From contig NZ_WHNQ01000021.1 in assembly GCF_009362785.1 (NCBI RefSeq), forward strand, positions 62,001 through 126,000: a DNA stretch of 64,000 nt, given 5' to 3'. The notes under the pieces are model-generated. The model was not told the origin of the DNA. It searched no databases and was given only the letters and a program-made list of their open reading frames with translations. The translations under genes were made by a program, and so were the position numbers. Shown piece by piece: positions 1 through 9,252 of this stretch; the stretch's first letter is position 1; each line of letters starts with the position of its first letter. The stretch comes from Paraburkholderia atlantica. Its GTDB lineage: Bacteria > Pseudomonadota > Gammaproteobacteria > Burkholderiales > Burkholderiaceae.

Positions 1-1253
1 AGATGTCGCCAGTCCCTGTTGCGGCCCTGCTTGCGCGCGGCGGGCGGACTCGGCTGCAGCGGATCGCCGTCGAGCCAGCGTTGCACGTCGTACTGGTAGT
101 ACTGCTTCGACCACAGCATGCCGGCGAGCGCCTGACGTTGCACGAGGCGCGCATCGGGGTCGGTGATCTCATGCTGCAACGCGCCATAGAATTCGTCGGC
201 CTCGGCGACGCGGCGGGCGATCAACGCGTCGGCATCGAATGGCGCTTCATCGGTCGCCGATTGCGGGTGCCAGCGCAGATACACGACCGCGCGTCCGTGC
301 GGCCCGAGTTCCAGCGGCGCGTGCGCGGCCGCCTTGGTACCCGCGTCGCGGCGGATCGCGTTCGCGTCGCCGTGCACGAGGTAATCGTTGAAGCCGTCCT
401 TGAACGGGCCCGCGCCGTCCATGCCGAACAGCCGCTTCACGTTGGTGTCGTTCTCGCAGAACAGCCACGCGAGTTGCGGCGCGTCCTTCGACCACGCGGT
501 CACGACGATCGGCTCATGCACATGATGATGGCCAAGCAGACGCACCGCGCCGTCATGGTCGGTGCCGGCGACGAGCTTCGGTTTGTCCTTGTTCTCCTTC
601 CACGACCACGAGTTGCGCGCCCAGATCTGCGGCAGCACATCGAGCGACGCCGCCTCGTCCGCGCGATTCTCGATCGTCACGCGCATCACGATGTCGTCGG
701 GCGTGTGCTTCGCGTATTCGACCTGCACATCGAAATAACGCAGATCGTCGAACACGCCGGTATCGAGCACTTCGTACTCCGGCATGTCGCCGCCGCGGCG
801 CGCGTTTTCTTCGATCAGGTCCTGGTACGGATAGGCCGCATGCGGGTACTTGTACAGCATGCGCATGTAGGAGTGCGTGGGCGTGCCGTCGAGATAGAAG
901 TACAGCTCCTTCACGTCCTCGCCGTGATTGCCCTGCGAGTTCGTCAGGCCGAACAGGCGCTCCTTGATGATCGGGTCCTTGCGGTTCCATAGCGCAAGCG
1001 ACACGCACCAGCTGAGCCGGTCGTCGCCGAACCCGGCGATGCCGTCTTCGCCCCAGCGGTAGGCGCGGCTGCGCGCATGGTCGTGCGGAAACGAGTCCCA
1101 CGCGGTGCCGTTCGCGCTGTAGTCCTCGCGCACCGTGCCCCACTGGCGCTCGCTCAGATACGGCCCCCAGCGCTGCCAGTGGCCGCATTCGGGCGAATGC
1201 AGCCGGGAACCTTCGATCGTGGCAAGCAGATTGGCAGCGCGCAGCGGTGGCAT
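1..1253 (-). CDS. GH63-like glucosidase (MGH1-like), C-terminus off the left edge
   Basis: This is the N-terminal ~417 residues of a protein read leftward out of the window. It opens with conserved features of the large bacterial glucosidase family in the GH63/MGH1-like clan, such as HWQRWGPYLSERQWGTVRED at about residues 27-46, and reaches the family motif NRDWRH at the window edge. Family members are usually close to 900 residues, so about half is missing. The probable role is hydrolysis of alpha-glucosides or trehalose/glycogen-like oligosaccharides in the cytoplasm, since no signal peptide is seen. The ATG at 1253 is preceded by an AAGGACG ribosome binding site. It lies 52 bases downstream of the GH133 debranching enzyme on the same strand, so the two probably form an operon of alpha-glucan metabolism. 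The family is clear; the substrate is inferred. Confidence 0.85.
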   Translation of the reverse strand, partial: MPPLRAANLLATIEGSRLHSPECGHWQRWGPYLSERQWGTVREDYSANGTAWDSFPHDHARSRAYRWGEDGIAGFGDDRLSWCVSLALWNRKDPIIKERLFGLTNSQGNHGEDVKELYFYLDGTPTHSYMRMLYKYPHAAYPYQDLIEENARRGGDMPEYEVLDTGVFDDLRYFDVQVEYAKHTPDDIVMRVTIENRADEAASLDVLPQIWARNSWSWKENKDKPKLVAGTDHDGAVRLLGHHHVHEPIVVTAWSKDAPQLAWLFCENDTNVKRLFGMDGAGPFKDGFNDYLVHGDANAIRRDAGTKAAAHAPLELGPHGRAVVYLRWHPQSATDEAPFDADALIARRVAEADEFYGALQHEITDPDARLVQRQALAGMLWSKQYYQYDVQRWLDGDPLQPSPPAARKQGRNRDWRH

Positions 1254-1305
1254 GAGAACGTCCTTGCAACAAGCCTGGCGGTAGGACCCAACATCGTAGC
1301 GCGGT

Positions 1306-3276
1306 TTACGCGCCGTCGCGCTCGAATTGGGCAAGCAGACTTTCAATACGCAGCAATTCTCCGAGCGACCAGGCCTGGAACGGCGTGCCGGCGGGCGCGT
1401 GCGGCGCGTCGCCGTCGGCGATCTCGGACAGGTGGTCGAGGCCCGCGTGATCGAGATGCGCGTACAGCGGGGCGAGAAAACGCGTCCTCACCTGCGCGAG
1501 ATTCGTGGCGCTTGCGCCATTCACTCGCAGCCACGCTTCGACGAACGGGCCGATCAGCCATACCCACACGGTCCCCTGATGATAGGCGCCGTCGCGTTCG
1601 AGCGCCGCGCCGCGGTAGTGGCCGCGATAGGCCGGATCGGACGGCGCGAGCGAGCGCAGGCCGAGCGGCGTCAGCAATTGCGCTTCGACCTGAGCCACCA
1701 CCGCGCGCGCCGCCGTGCCTTCGAGCAGCGGAAACGGCAGGCCACCGACCGCGAAGATCTGGTTCGGCCGGATCGAGCGGTCGATCGTGCCCGGCGCATG
1801 ATCGACGTCGACGTTATCGAACAGCGTCTGCGTGTCCGGTTCGACGAAGCGCCGGCGAAATGCGAGCGCCGCGCGCTCGGCAGCCTGCCGCCACTGCGGG
1901 TTCCATGCCGACGCGATTCGCAGTGCGTTGATCCATAGCGCCTGCACTTCGACCGGCTTGCCGATGCGCGGTGTGACGATCCAGTCGCCGACTTTCGCGT
2001 CCATCCACGTCAGTTGCACGCCGGGGATACCGGCGCGCAGCAGACCGTCGTCGGGACAGCAGCCGATGTTGAAGCGCGTGCCGTTCGTGTAGCCGGTCAG
2101 GATCGTTTCCGCGGCTTGCTGCAGGTGCTCGCGCGTCTGTGCGCTTGCATGCGGCGTAGCCAGGTAGTCGTGAACCGCGACGATGAACCATAGCGACGCA
2201 TCGACCGAGTTGTATTCGGGCGCGTCGCCGTAGTCGGGAAAGCGGTTCGGCAGCATGCCGTCGGACAGCGCGCCCGACCATTCGAGCAGGATCGCTTCGG
2301 CGTCGTCGAGACGCTTCGATGCGATCAGCAGGCCGCGCATCGCGATGAAGGTGTCGCGGCCCCAGTCGGTGAACCACGGAAAGCCCGCGAGGATCGTGCG
2401 GCCCTCGTTGCGCGTGACGACGTAGGCGTCGGCCGAGCGTTGCAGGCGCGAGCCGAGTGCGGCGCGGCGTTGTTGTTCGGTGTCGGCGAGTTGGGCGGCG
2501 TGGGCGGTGGTTTGGGGATTGTCGTTGGTGCTTTGGGTGACGGCCGCGCTCGCTGCACTCAGAATCATCACCGCTTCGCCCTCGGCGAGATTGAAGCTGA
2601 ACACGCCGGGCGCCGCGAGGTCTTCGTTGCAATCAAGACCGCGCTCCTGCTCGCGCACGTAGCAGAAGTTGCGATACCAATCGGGCGCATGCGAATAGGT
2701 GCCGTTGGTCGCCGCCCGCACGACCGGCAGTCCGCCATACGGCTGCCAGCTCGCGCACGATTGATCGGCGCTGACCTGCGCGCCGAAGTTGAAAGCCGGA
2801 TTCTCGTGATGCAGCGCGTGATAGTCGCGGCCCGACAACAGCGGTCTGACCTTCAGCACCGGCGCATCGAGTTCGCCGCCTTCGAGCCGCCAGCGCAACA
2901 CCGTTTCGCACGTCGCTTTGCTGACGAACACGTCGGCGATCATCGCAGTACGCGTATCGAGTTGAACGCGCCAGGTCGGCCACGGCGCCGTATCGAAACA
3001 GAGCAGGTTGCCGCGCAGATCCGGATAGATCACGTCAGGCCCATAGCGTTGCATGGTCAACGGAAAGCGCTCGCCGCCCGCCTCGACCCACGCCTCGATG
3101 CCGTTGACCAGCACCATGCGCCCGCCCGGCGCGCGCGTCGCGGCTAGCAGTAGCGCATGGTAGCGGCGCGTGCGCAACATACCGACCGTGCCCGACGCAA
3201 AGCCGCCGAAGCCGTCGGCTTCGAGCCATTCGTCTTCGAGTTGCGAGATGTCGATAGGTGAATCGATGCGAGTCAT
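1306..3276 (-). CDS. Amylo-alpha-1,6-glucosidase (glycogen debranching enzyme family, GH133)
   Basis: A 656-residue protein of the usual GH133 length, expected to hydrolyse alpha-1,6-linked glucose at branch points. The N-terminal block EWLEADGFGGFASGT is the family signature. The catalytic barrel shows GFPWFTDWGRDTF near residue 300, PEYNSVDASLWFI near 350, and YHQGTVWVWLIGPF near 560, so the active-site region looks intact. The ATG at 3276 places the signature close to the N-terminus as in relatives, but its ribosome binding site is weak; an in-frame ATG at 3363 is the alternative and would add 29 unconserved residues. It sits upstream of the GH63-like glucosidase, and the two would cooperate in glycogen or trehalose turnover. 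Confidence 0.88.
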   Translation of the reverse strand: MTRIDSPIDISQLEDEWLEADGFGGFASGTVGMLRTRRYHALLLAATRAPGGRMVLVNGIEAWVEAGGERFPLTMQRYGPDVIYPDLRGNLLCFDTAPWPTWRVQLDTRTAMIADVFVSKATCETVLRWRLEGGELDAPVLKVRPLLSGRDYHALHHENPAFNFGAQVSADQSCASWQPYGGLPVVRAATNGTYSHAPDWYRNFCYVREQERGLDCNEDLAAPGVFSFNLAEGEAVMILSAASAAVTQSTNDNPQTTAHAAQLADTEQQRRAALGSRLQRSADAYVVTRNEGRTILAGFPWFTDWGRDTFIAMRGLLIASKRLDDAEAILLEWSGALSDGMLPNRFPDYGDAPEYNSVDASLWFIVAVHDYLATPHASAQTREHLQQAAETILTGYTNGTRFNIGCCPDDGLLRAGIPGVQLTWMDAKVGDWIVTPRIGKPVEVQALWINALRIASAWNPQWRQAAERAALAFRRRFVEPDTQTLFDNVDVDHAPGTIDRSIRPNQIFAVGGLPFPLLEGTAARAVVAQVEAQLLTPLGLRSLAPSDPAYRGHYRGAALERDGAYHQGTVWVWLIGPFVEAWLRVNGASATNLAQVRTRFLAPLYAHLDHAGLDHLSEIADGDAPHAPAGTPFQAWSLGELLRIESLLAQFERDGA

Positions 3277-3666
3277 TGAATCGTGCTCAGGCGCGAACCG
3301 TAATGCAGCAAACATAGCGCAGATGGCAGTGCCATGAGCATCGATCTTCCCACTACTTTCCATTTTCTTTCGATCAACCGACGACTAGCTCGCAACTGCT
3401 CGGCAAGAGCAACGTGTCACCGACAACGAAACATACCAACGTCGCGTCCCTTCTGCCTAAGGGAAGACGACTCGGGCAATGCGCTCATCGCGGCGGCGGC
3501 GCCCGCGGATGAAGCCACGGTTTGCAGGAAACGGCGACGACTAGTATCACCGATCCGGCTGCGGTTGCGCCGGTGCTGACGGCGAGTCGAGATCAGCGCT
3601 CGCGGTTGGGGTTCGGCATCCTGTTTCCCCTACCAGGCGGACAACATGCCGATGTCTTTCAGGCGT
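3277..3666. other. Non-coding stretch upstream of the debranching enzyme
   Basis: This 390-base interval between two minus-strand genes contains only short, unconserved open frames. It must hold the promoter for the 1306-3276 gene and the end of the transcript from 3667-4584. I see no convincing terminator hairpin or recognisable remnant in it. Confidence 0.5.
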
Positions 3667-4584
3667 TCAAAGACCAACATCCGGCAGCATCGGGCGCGTA
3701 GCGAGCGCCTTTGCGACGATGTCTTTGACTTCGGCAAGCGTATCGCCTTGCAATGCAAGGCGCGGCGGACGCGTAACGGCGCTGCCGCGGCCGAGCAATT
3801 CCTCGCACAGCTTGATGCATTGCACGAGGTCGGGGCGCGCGTCGAGGTGCAACAGTGGCATGAACCAGCTATACAGCGCCAACGCTTCATCGAAACGCTT
3901 CTGGGTGGCGAGGCGAAACAGCGTCTCGCCTTCCTTCGGGAACGCGTTGGACATCCCCGACACCCACCCTTCCGCACCGACCGCAATGCTTTCGACCACC
4001 ACGTCGTCGAGGCCGGCGAACAGCACGAAGCGGTCGCCCACCGCGTTGCGCAGATCGATGAAGCGCCGCGTATCGCCCGACGAATCCTTGAAGCAGACGA
4101 TGTTCTCGCAGTCCTGCAGCGCGATCAGCACGTCCGGCGTCACGTCGTTCTTGTAGATCGGCGGGTTGTTGTAGATCATCACCGGCAGATCTGTGCCGGT
4201 CGCGACCGAGCGGAAATGCGCGGCGGTTTCGTGCGGCTTCGCGGAATAGACGAGCGCCGGCATCACCATCACGCCGTCGACGCCGACACGCGCCGCTTCA
4301 CGCACCGTCTGCCGCGCGAACTCGGTCGTGAACTCGGCGACGCCCGCGACGACGGGCACCTTGCCACCGGATGCGTCGCGCGCGGCCTCGATGACCTGCA
4401 GCTTTTCCGACGTGCTCAGCGAAGTGTTTTCGCCGACCGTGCCGCAGACCACCAGACCCGACACGCCGTCCTTGACGAGATTGCTGACCACGCGGTGCGT
4501 CGCGTCGATGTCGAGCGAGAAATCAGGCTTGAACTGGGTGCTGACGGCGGGAAACACCCCGCTCCATTGGATAGCCTTGCTCAC
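3667..4584 (-). CDS. Dihydrodipicolinate synthase/N-acetylneuraminate lyase family protein
   Basis: A 305-residue class I aldolase-fold protein. The GTG start at 4584 is chosen because AAGGAGA lies just upstream and it gives the standard family N-terminus (SKAIQWSGVFPAVSTQF). Key elements are the GTVGE loop near residue 50, the tyrosine in MIYNNPP near 139, and the Schiff-base lysine in CFKDSSGD near 164. DapA paralogues like this one usually act on 2-keto acids in catabolism (for example pyrroline-4-hydroxy-2-carboxylate deaminase or keto-deoxy-sugar aldolases) rather than in lysine biosynthesis. It is on the same strand as the AstE-like hydrolase and the amino-acid-binding protein upstream, which suggests catabolism of an amino acid derivative, but the substrate cannot be assigned from sequence. 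Confidence 0.85.
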   Translation of the reverse strand: MSKAIQWSGVFPAVSTQFKPDFSLDIDATHRVVSNLVKDGVSGLVVCGTVGENTSLSTSEKLQVIEAARDASGGKVPVVAGVAEFTTEFARQTVREAARVGVDGVMVMPALVYSAKPHETAAHFRSVATGTDLPVMIYNNPPIYKNDVTPDVLIALQDCENIVCFKDSSGDTRRFIDLRNAVGDRFVLFAGLDDVVVESIAVGAEGWVSGMSNAFPKEGETLFRLATQKRFDEALALYSWFMPLLHLDARPDLVQCIKLCEELLGRGSAVTRPPRLALQGDTLAEVKDIVAKALATRPMLPDVGL

Positions 4585-4910
4585 TTTGTCCGTCTCCTTC
4601 AAAAAGCCGGCCGCGCCGACACACGTTGAGTATGACGACGAGTATCGGCCTTTGTCCGCAAGCGGGCTTGGGCTTTTTCGCGGCTGAAAGAGATTAAATC
4701 CGCACAATCGGCGAGACGCGGAATGGCCGCGTCGGGTCGCGCCATCCAACTTCACGGCAACGCGGCTGCGGCGCATGTGAGCGCCGTCGCGCGATGCGTC
4801 GACGCGGTCCTGGATGCCGAGTCCGGCATAGCGGCACACGATGCGTCGTGACTCGCGCGCCGCCGGCGCGGAGGTGGTGCGACGAGGAACGCGGGCCCTC
4901 TGTCAATCGA
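4585..4910. other. Non-coding gap in the lyase/hydrolase cluster
   Basis: A 326-base gap between two minus-strand genes. The short open frame on the minus strand (4694-4906) is arginine-rich with no ribosome binding site and looks spurious. The gap probably contains a separate promoter for the 3667-4584 gene. Confidence 0.45.
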
Positions 4911-6026
4911 TCAGGCGCCCAGCAACACGCCCGTTCTGATCGGCCGCGTGCCGGTCACGCGACCGAGTGGCGCACCGGCCGTCACGAAACGGATCGCGCG
5001 CCGCATATAAAGCACCCCTTCGGTCTGACTCACGATCGTGGTCGTCTCGTCGGTCAGCGGATCGACGATATCGAACAGCGGCTGGCCGACGCGGATCGTG
5101 TCGCCGATCTTCGCGCGGTGCACGAGAATCCCGCTTACCGGCGCATAGAACTGCTCGCTGCCCGCGAGCGGCGTCGCCGGCGACAGCAGCGGCGGCAACG
5201 GCCTGGCCTCACCGCGAATCGCACCGCGCCACACCAGATAGTCGACGAGCGCGTCGGCATCCTGCTGCGCGACTTCGTACGACACGTCGCGCTGGCCGCG
5301 GCATTCGACCGTCACCGCGATCGTGCCGGTCGGCACCGGCTTGCTCGCCGGAAACTGCTGCTGCAACGTCCACCACAGCAAGCTATGCGTTTCGTCGAAC
5401 GCGCCGCCGCCCGAATCCGTCGCGAGCAACGAGGCCTCGGCGCCGAGGTAGCGCGACAGCGGCTCGAACTCGGCCCACGCAGCCTCGCTCGTGTACACAT
5501 GCATGGCCGCTTCGAGCGAGCAATGCAGATCGATCACGATGTCCGCGTCGTATGACAGTTTCAGCAGCGCCAGTTGCAGCGAATCGAATTCGGTCAGCGG
5601 CTTCTGTTGCGCGAGTTCGGCCGCGAGGAGTGCGCGCACGATGCGGCGATTCTCGTTCGCGTCGGCGCCGAGCGCCTCTTTCGCATCCGCGACGAGCTTC
5701 GTGAACTGCACGAAATGCCGGTTGAAGTTCTTGCCGCTGCCGAGATCGAAGCGGCCGACGAACTGACCGAGCACGTATTGACTAAGCCCGACCGGATTCG
5801 ACACCGGCACGAGCACGATTTCCGCATTCATTGCGCCGGCCTGCTCGAGCTCCAGCAATCTCCGCTTCAACAGCACCGTGGTCAGCATCGACGGCGTTTC
5901 GTCGGCATGCAGCGACGCCTGGATATAAATCTTCTGCCCGCTATTGGCCGGGCCGAAATGAAACGACACCAGCTCGCGGTGCGTGCCGATAGCCGGCGAC
6001 AAAAGCGGAATCGATTGCCTGTTCAT
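4911..6026 (-). CDS. Succinylglutamate desuccinylase/aspartoacylase (M14-like) family protein
   Basis: A 371-residue zinc amidohydrolase of the AstE/AspA branch of the M14 carboxypeptidases. The metal-binding elements are H40 and E43 in SLHADET, a second histidine in DIVIDLHCS near residue 170, and a catalytic-type glutamate in TVECRGQRD. The last ~85 residues (APVSGILVHRAKIGDTIRVG) resemble the biotinyl/lipoyl-like beta-barrel often found at the C-terminus of this family. The expected reaction is cleavage of an N-acyl amino acid or amide. It lies 36 bases downstream of the periplasmic binding protein gene on the same strand, so uptake and deacylation of an acylated amino acid is a reasonable reading. 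The ribosome binding site at the 6026 ATG is poor. Confidence 0.82.
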   Translation of the reverse strand: MNRQSIPLLSPAIGTHRELVSFHFGPANSGQKIYIQASLHADETPSMLTTVLLKRRLLELEQAGAMNAEIVLVPVSNPVGLSQYVLGQFVGRFDLGSGKNFNRHFVQFTKLVADAKEALGADANENRRIVRALLAAELAQQKPLTEFDSLQLALLKLSYDADIVIDLHCSLEAAMHVYTSEAAWAEFEPLSRYLGAEASLLATDSGGGAFDETHSLLWWTLQQQFPASKPVPTGTIAVTVECRGQRDVSYEVAQQDADALVDYLVWRGAIRGEARPLPPLLSPATPLAGSEQFYAPVSGILVHRAKIGDTIRVGQPLFDIVDPLTDETTTIVSQTEGVLYMRRAIRFVTAGAPLGRVTGTRPIRTGVLLGA

Positions 6027-6062
6027 GAATGGAAAGCCGTGAAGATAAGTGGGAAATCCGGA

Positions 6063-6830
6063 TCAATTGCCGTACGGATCGAAGTCGAAGTACTTCTTCG
6101 CAATCTGCGCATAGGTGCCGTCCTCGCGCATCGACGCGATCGCCGCGTTGATCGATGCCTGCACCCCGGTTTCATCCTTGCGCAAGCCGATGCCGACGCC
6201 GCGATCGCCCATCGAAAGCGGCTCGCCGACAAACGCGAAGCCCTTGCCCGCGGGCGTGCGCAGGAAGCCGTAATCGGCCTCGACGGTGCCGAGCAGCGCG
6301 CCGTCGAGCCGCCCGTTGCGCAGATCGGCGAACACCTCGTCCTGGCTCTTGTAGGCGACCACGTTCGCACCGAGCGGCGTCCAGTTCTTCAGCGCGTAGC
6401 CCTCGAACTGCGTGCCCGACTGCACGCCGATCTGCTTGCCTGCCAGTCCGCTCGCCGTAGGCGCGAGCGATGAGCCTTGCCGCGCGATCAGCCGCGACTT
6501 GAACTGGAACAGCTTCGACGAAAACAGAATCTGCTGTTCACGCTTTTCTGTGATCGCCATCGACGACAGCACCGCGTCGATCTTGCGTGCCTGAAGCGCC
6601 GGGATCATGCCCGAAAACTCGAGTTCGACCCACTGGCAATGCGCATGGATGCGCCGGCAAATCTCGTTGCCGAGATCGACGTCGAAGCCCTTCAGGCTGC
6701 CGTCTGGCGCCTTCGAGTCCATCGGCGGATAGGTCGGGTCGATGCCGAGGCGCAACGTGTTGGCGTCGGCGGCGAACGCGCCGCTGCTGAAAGCCAGCGC
6801 GGCGCAGAGAATCATCAGCGGAGTTTTCAT
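6063..6830 (-). CDS. ABC transporter substrate-binding protein, polar amino acid family (SBP_bac_3)
   Basis: A 255-residue periplasmic binding protein of the lysine/arginine/ornithine/histidine type. Residues 1-20 form a signal peptide ending SSGAFA, followed by the family opening LRLGIDPTYPPMDSKAPDGS and GFDVDLGNEIC. Later motifs SSMAITEKREQQI and the lobe-2 GVQSGTQFEGYA are typical. No permease or ATPase gene is adjacent, so the membrane partners must be encoded elsewhere. It heads a minus-strand group with the M14-like hydrolase and lies divergent to a LysR regulator at 6945, which probably controls it in response to the ligand or its breakdown product. Confidence 0.88.
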   Translation of the reverse strand: MKTPLMILCAALAFSSGAFAADANTLRLGIDPTYPPMDSKAPDGSLKGFDVDLGNEICRRIHAHCQWVELEFSGMIPALQARKIDAVLSSMAITEKREQQILFSSKLFQFKSRLIARQGSSLAPTASGLAGKQIGVQSGTQFEGYALKNWTPLGANVVAYKSQDEVFADLRNGRLDGALLGTVEADYGFLRTPAGKGFAFVGEPLSMGDRGVGIGLRKDETGVQASINAAIASMREDGTYAQIAKKYFDFDPYGN

Positions 6831-6910
6831 GGACGGCGACGGGGAGTGGATCAGGACAGCGCGATCGTAAGCTGCCGCCGCGCCTCAAAGAAGTCCCGTT
6901 CGGACTATCA

Positions 6911-6929
6911 TGATCACTTTTACCGATCA
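6911..6929. promoter_or_regulatory. Candidate LysR box in the divergent intergenic region
   Basis: The sequence TGATC-N9-GATCA is a perfect dyad containing ATC-N9-GAT, a form of the T-N11-A LysR motif. It sits 16 bases upstream of the 6945 regulator start and about 80 bases upstream of the 6830 start of the binding-protein gene, where a shared operator would be expected. Confidence 0.5.
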
Positions 6930-6944
6930 CCAGACTCTGACGCC

Positions 6945-7865
6945 ATGGCATTGACGATTTCGCAGCTGCGCGCGTTCACGGCGGTCGCCGAGCATGGCAG
7001 CATCCGCGCCGCGTCGCGCGCGCTCGGCATCGCGCAAAGCGGCATCACGCAGCAGTTGCAGAACCTCGAATCGATGCTCGGCGCGACGTTGTTCACGCGC
7101 ACGAATCGCGGCATTGCGCTGACCGCGCTAGGCCAGCGGCTGCTGCAGCGGGCCGGCGCGATCCTCGGAGAATGCGAGCGTGCCGAGGATGACGTGCGGC
7201 AACTGCGCGGCGACTACGTCGGCGAGGTCGCGTTCGGCATGACGACCGAGCCGCTCGTCGACGCGTTCGCGCCGGTGCTGATGGAATTTCGTGCTCGCTT
7301 CGAGCGCGTCGCCGTGCACCTGCGCACCGGCACTTCACGCATGATGATTTCGTGGATCCGCGAAGGCACTTTGGATTTCGCGGTCGCGCTCGTCTCGAAG
7401 CAGACCGATACCGCCGATCTGTCGGTCACGCCGCTCTATCCGTCCGATCCGGTGATCGTGTGCCGGCGCGGTCATCCCAAGGCGCGCGCGAAGTCGCTCG
7501 CTGAGCTAGTCGATTGCACGTGGGTGACGACGCGCTCGCCGAATCTGACCGAGGAGCCGCACGTCAACCGCTTGAGCCATCTGTTCGACAGCCACGGGTT
7601 GCCGCCACCGAAGATCGTCGCGACCGTCGAGGGCCTGTACGAGACGCTGCATCTGGTAGGCGCGACCGATTGCCTGTCGCTCGAATCGTCGGTCATCACG
7701 AAGCGTGGGCCGTTCGCGGACGTGCTGACGACGATTCCGGTGCGCGAGCGCGCACTGCAGCAGAACGTCTGCTTGCTGCAACGCGCGGCGATTCCGCTGA
7801 CGCCAGCCGCGCAGGAGTTCGCGACGATGATCGCGTCGCACACGCGCACGGTGCGGGCGCGTTGA
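6945..7865 (+). CDS. LysR-family transcriptional regulator
   Basis: A 306-residue LysR-type regulator. The N-terminal winged helix-turn-helix covers about residues 3-62 (SQLRAFTAVAEHGSIRAAS, then AQSGITQQLQNLE) and is followed by a periplasmic-binding-like effector domain. The ATG at 6945 is chosen because it begins the conserved HTH. It is divergent from the binding-protein/hydrolase/lyase genes at 3667-6830 with a 114-base shared promoter region, so it is their likely regulator and probably autoregulates. It runs convergently into lysA with a 10-base gap. Confidence 0.88.
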   Translation: MALTISQLRAFTAVAEHGSIRAASRALGIAQSGITQQLQNLESMLGATLFTRTNRGIALTALGQRLLQRAGAILGECERAEDDVRQLRGDYVGEVAFGMTTEPLVDAFAPVLMEFRARFERVAVHLRTGTSRMMISWIREGTLDFAVALVSKQTDTADLSVTPLYPSDPVIVCRRGHPKARAKSLAELVDCTWVTTRSPNLTEEPHVNRLSHLFDSHGLPPPKIVATVEGLYETLHLVGATDCLSLESSVITKRGPFADVLTTIPVRERALQQNVCLLQRAAIPLTPAAQEFATMIASHTRTVRAR

Positions 7866-7875
7866 GCGTTGAACG

Positions 7876-9165
7876 TCAACCCGCCGTTGCTTCGAGCGCG
7901 ATCAATTCTTCGATGCGCTGCCTGCGCCGGATCAGCCGCGCATTGCCGCGCTCGATCAGCACCTCGGGAGCAAGCGGCCGGCTGTTGTAGTTCGATGACA
8001 TCGACGCGCCGTACGCGCCCGCATCATGAAACACCAGCAGGTCGCCCACTTGAGGCGCGGGCATCGATCGGCTCGTCACGACACCGCCTTCCACCTGCGT
8101 GAATACGTCGCCGGCCTCGCACAAAGGCCCCGCCACGCTGAACGAGCCGATCGGCGCATCGCTCGGCGTGCCGTCGCGCCTAAGCACGCTGATCTCGTGA
8201 TGACTGCCGTAGAACGACGGCCGCACCAGGTCGTTGAAGCCCGCGTCGAGCAGCGCGAATTGCCGCGACGGCCGCCGGTTAAGCGCATGCACTTCGGCGA
8301 CCAGCACGCCTGCCTGCGCGACCAGAAAGCGCCCCGGTTCGATTTCGAGCCGCACACGATGCCCGACCTGCGCCTCGATGCGCCGCCGCGCGTCGTCCCA
8401 CAGCCGGAAATAATGCGCGGTATCGACGCTCGGCTCGCCATCGCGATACGGCACCGACAAACCACCGCCCGCGGAAATCGCCTCGATATCCTGATCGAGT
8501 TGCGACACTGCATCGACCATCGCATCGCAAACTTTCGCGAGATGCGCGTAGTCGACCCCAGAGCCGATATGCATGTGCAGGCCGACGAGCTTCAGCCGAT
8601 AGCGCCGCACCAGTTCGAGCGCGCGCGGCAGGTCATCGCGCCAGATACCGTGCTTGCTGTGCTCGCCGCCGGTGTTGGTCTTGCTGCTGTGGCCGTGACC
8701 GAAGCCGGGGTTGATCCGCAGCCACACGCGATGGCCTTCGCTCGCATGTCGTCCGAGCCGGTCGAGCATGTCGAGCGAGCCGGCGTTGACGGTGATTCGC
8801 TCGTCGAGCACGGTGGCCCGCGTCGCGTGGTCGAGCACGTCGGCGGTGAATACCACGCCTTCGGCTGCGTCGTGCGACGCAGGTTGCGCCGTGAACCCCG
8901 CCGCAAAACTGCGCGCGAGTTCGCCCAACGAGACAGCGTCGACCATCACGCCTTCGTCGCGCATCAGCTTCAGGATGTGCACGTTCGAACAGGCCTTCTG
9001 CGCGTAGCGGATCGTGTCGAAGCTGCGCAACTGTGCGATACGCTGGCGGATCGTGTCGGCGTCATAGACCCATAGCGGCGTGCCGTGCTGGCGCGCGAGG
9101 TCGGCGAGTTGATGGGGGTTGAATGGCGTCATGAACGGTTGCATGTCGAGGCATTGTGAAAGCAT
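7876..9165 (-). CDS. lysA: Diaminopimelate decarboxylase
   Basis: A fold-type III PLP decarboxylase that converts meso-diaminopimelate to lysine, the last step of lysine biosynthesis. With the 9165 start the protein has 429 residues, close to E. coli LysA (420). The PLP lysine is K57 in YAQKACSN; HMHIGSGVD, the phosphate-binding EPGRFLVA and the substrate-site CEAGD are all present. In-frame ATGs at 9144 and 9132 are alternative starts and none has a good ribosome binding site. The identity is supported by the divergent neighbour at 9253, which closely resembles E. coli LysR; this lysA-lysR arrangement is the same as in E. coli. Confidence 0.9.
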   Translation of the reverse strand: MLSQCLDMQPFMTPFNPHQLADLARQHGTPLWVYDADTIRQRIAQLRSFDTIRYAQKACSNVHILKLMRDEGVMVDAVSLGELARSFAAGFTAQPASHDAAEGVVFTADVLDHATRATVLDERITVNAGSLDMLDRLGRHASEGHRVWLRINPGFGHGHSSKTNTGGEHSKHGIWRDDLPRALELVRRYRLKLVGLHMHIGSGVDYAHLAKVCDAMVDAVSQLDQDIEAISAGGGLSVPYRDGEPSVDTAHYFRLWDDARRRIEAQVGHRVRLEIEPGRFLVAQAGVLVAEVHALNRRPSRQFALLDAGFNDLVRPSFYGSHHEISVLRRDGTPSDAPIGSFSVAGPLCEAGDVFTQVEGGVVTSRSMPAPQVGDLLVFHDAGAYGASMSSNYNSRPLAPEVLIERGNARLIRRRQRIEELIALEATAG

Positions 9166-9252
9166 TAGCCGACATGATGAGCCGCGGCGATCATTCAGTA
9201 AAATACCAATTTATCGCCGATCCATTCATTTCTGATATAGCCTCGACCCATC

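Noticed and set aside
3667..4584. Assignment of the DapA-family gene as lysine biosynthetic dapA
   Set aside because: It lies with a catabolic hydrolase and a solute-binding protein. Context favours a catabolic paralogue; sequence alone cannot decide.
4694..4906. A minus-strand 70-codon frame between the lyase and the M14-like gene
   Set aside because: Arginine-rich, no ribosome binding site and no resemblance to known proteins.
7869..8102. A plus-strand frame after the first LysR gene
   Set aside because: It runs antisense through the lysA C-terminus and is composed of Arg/Ala codons only.
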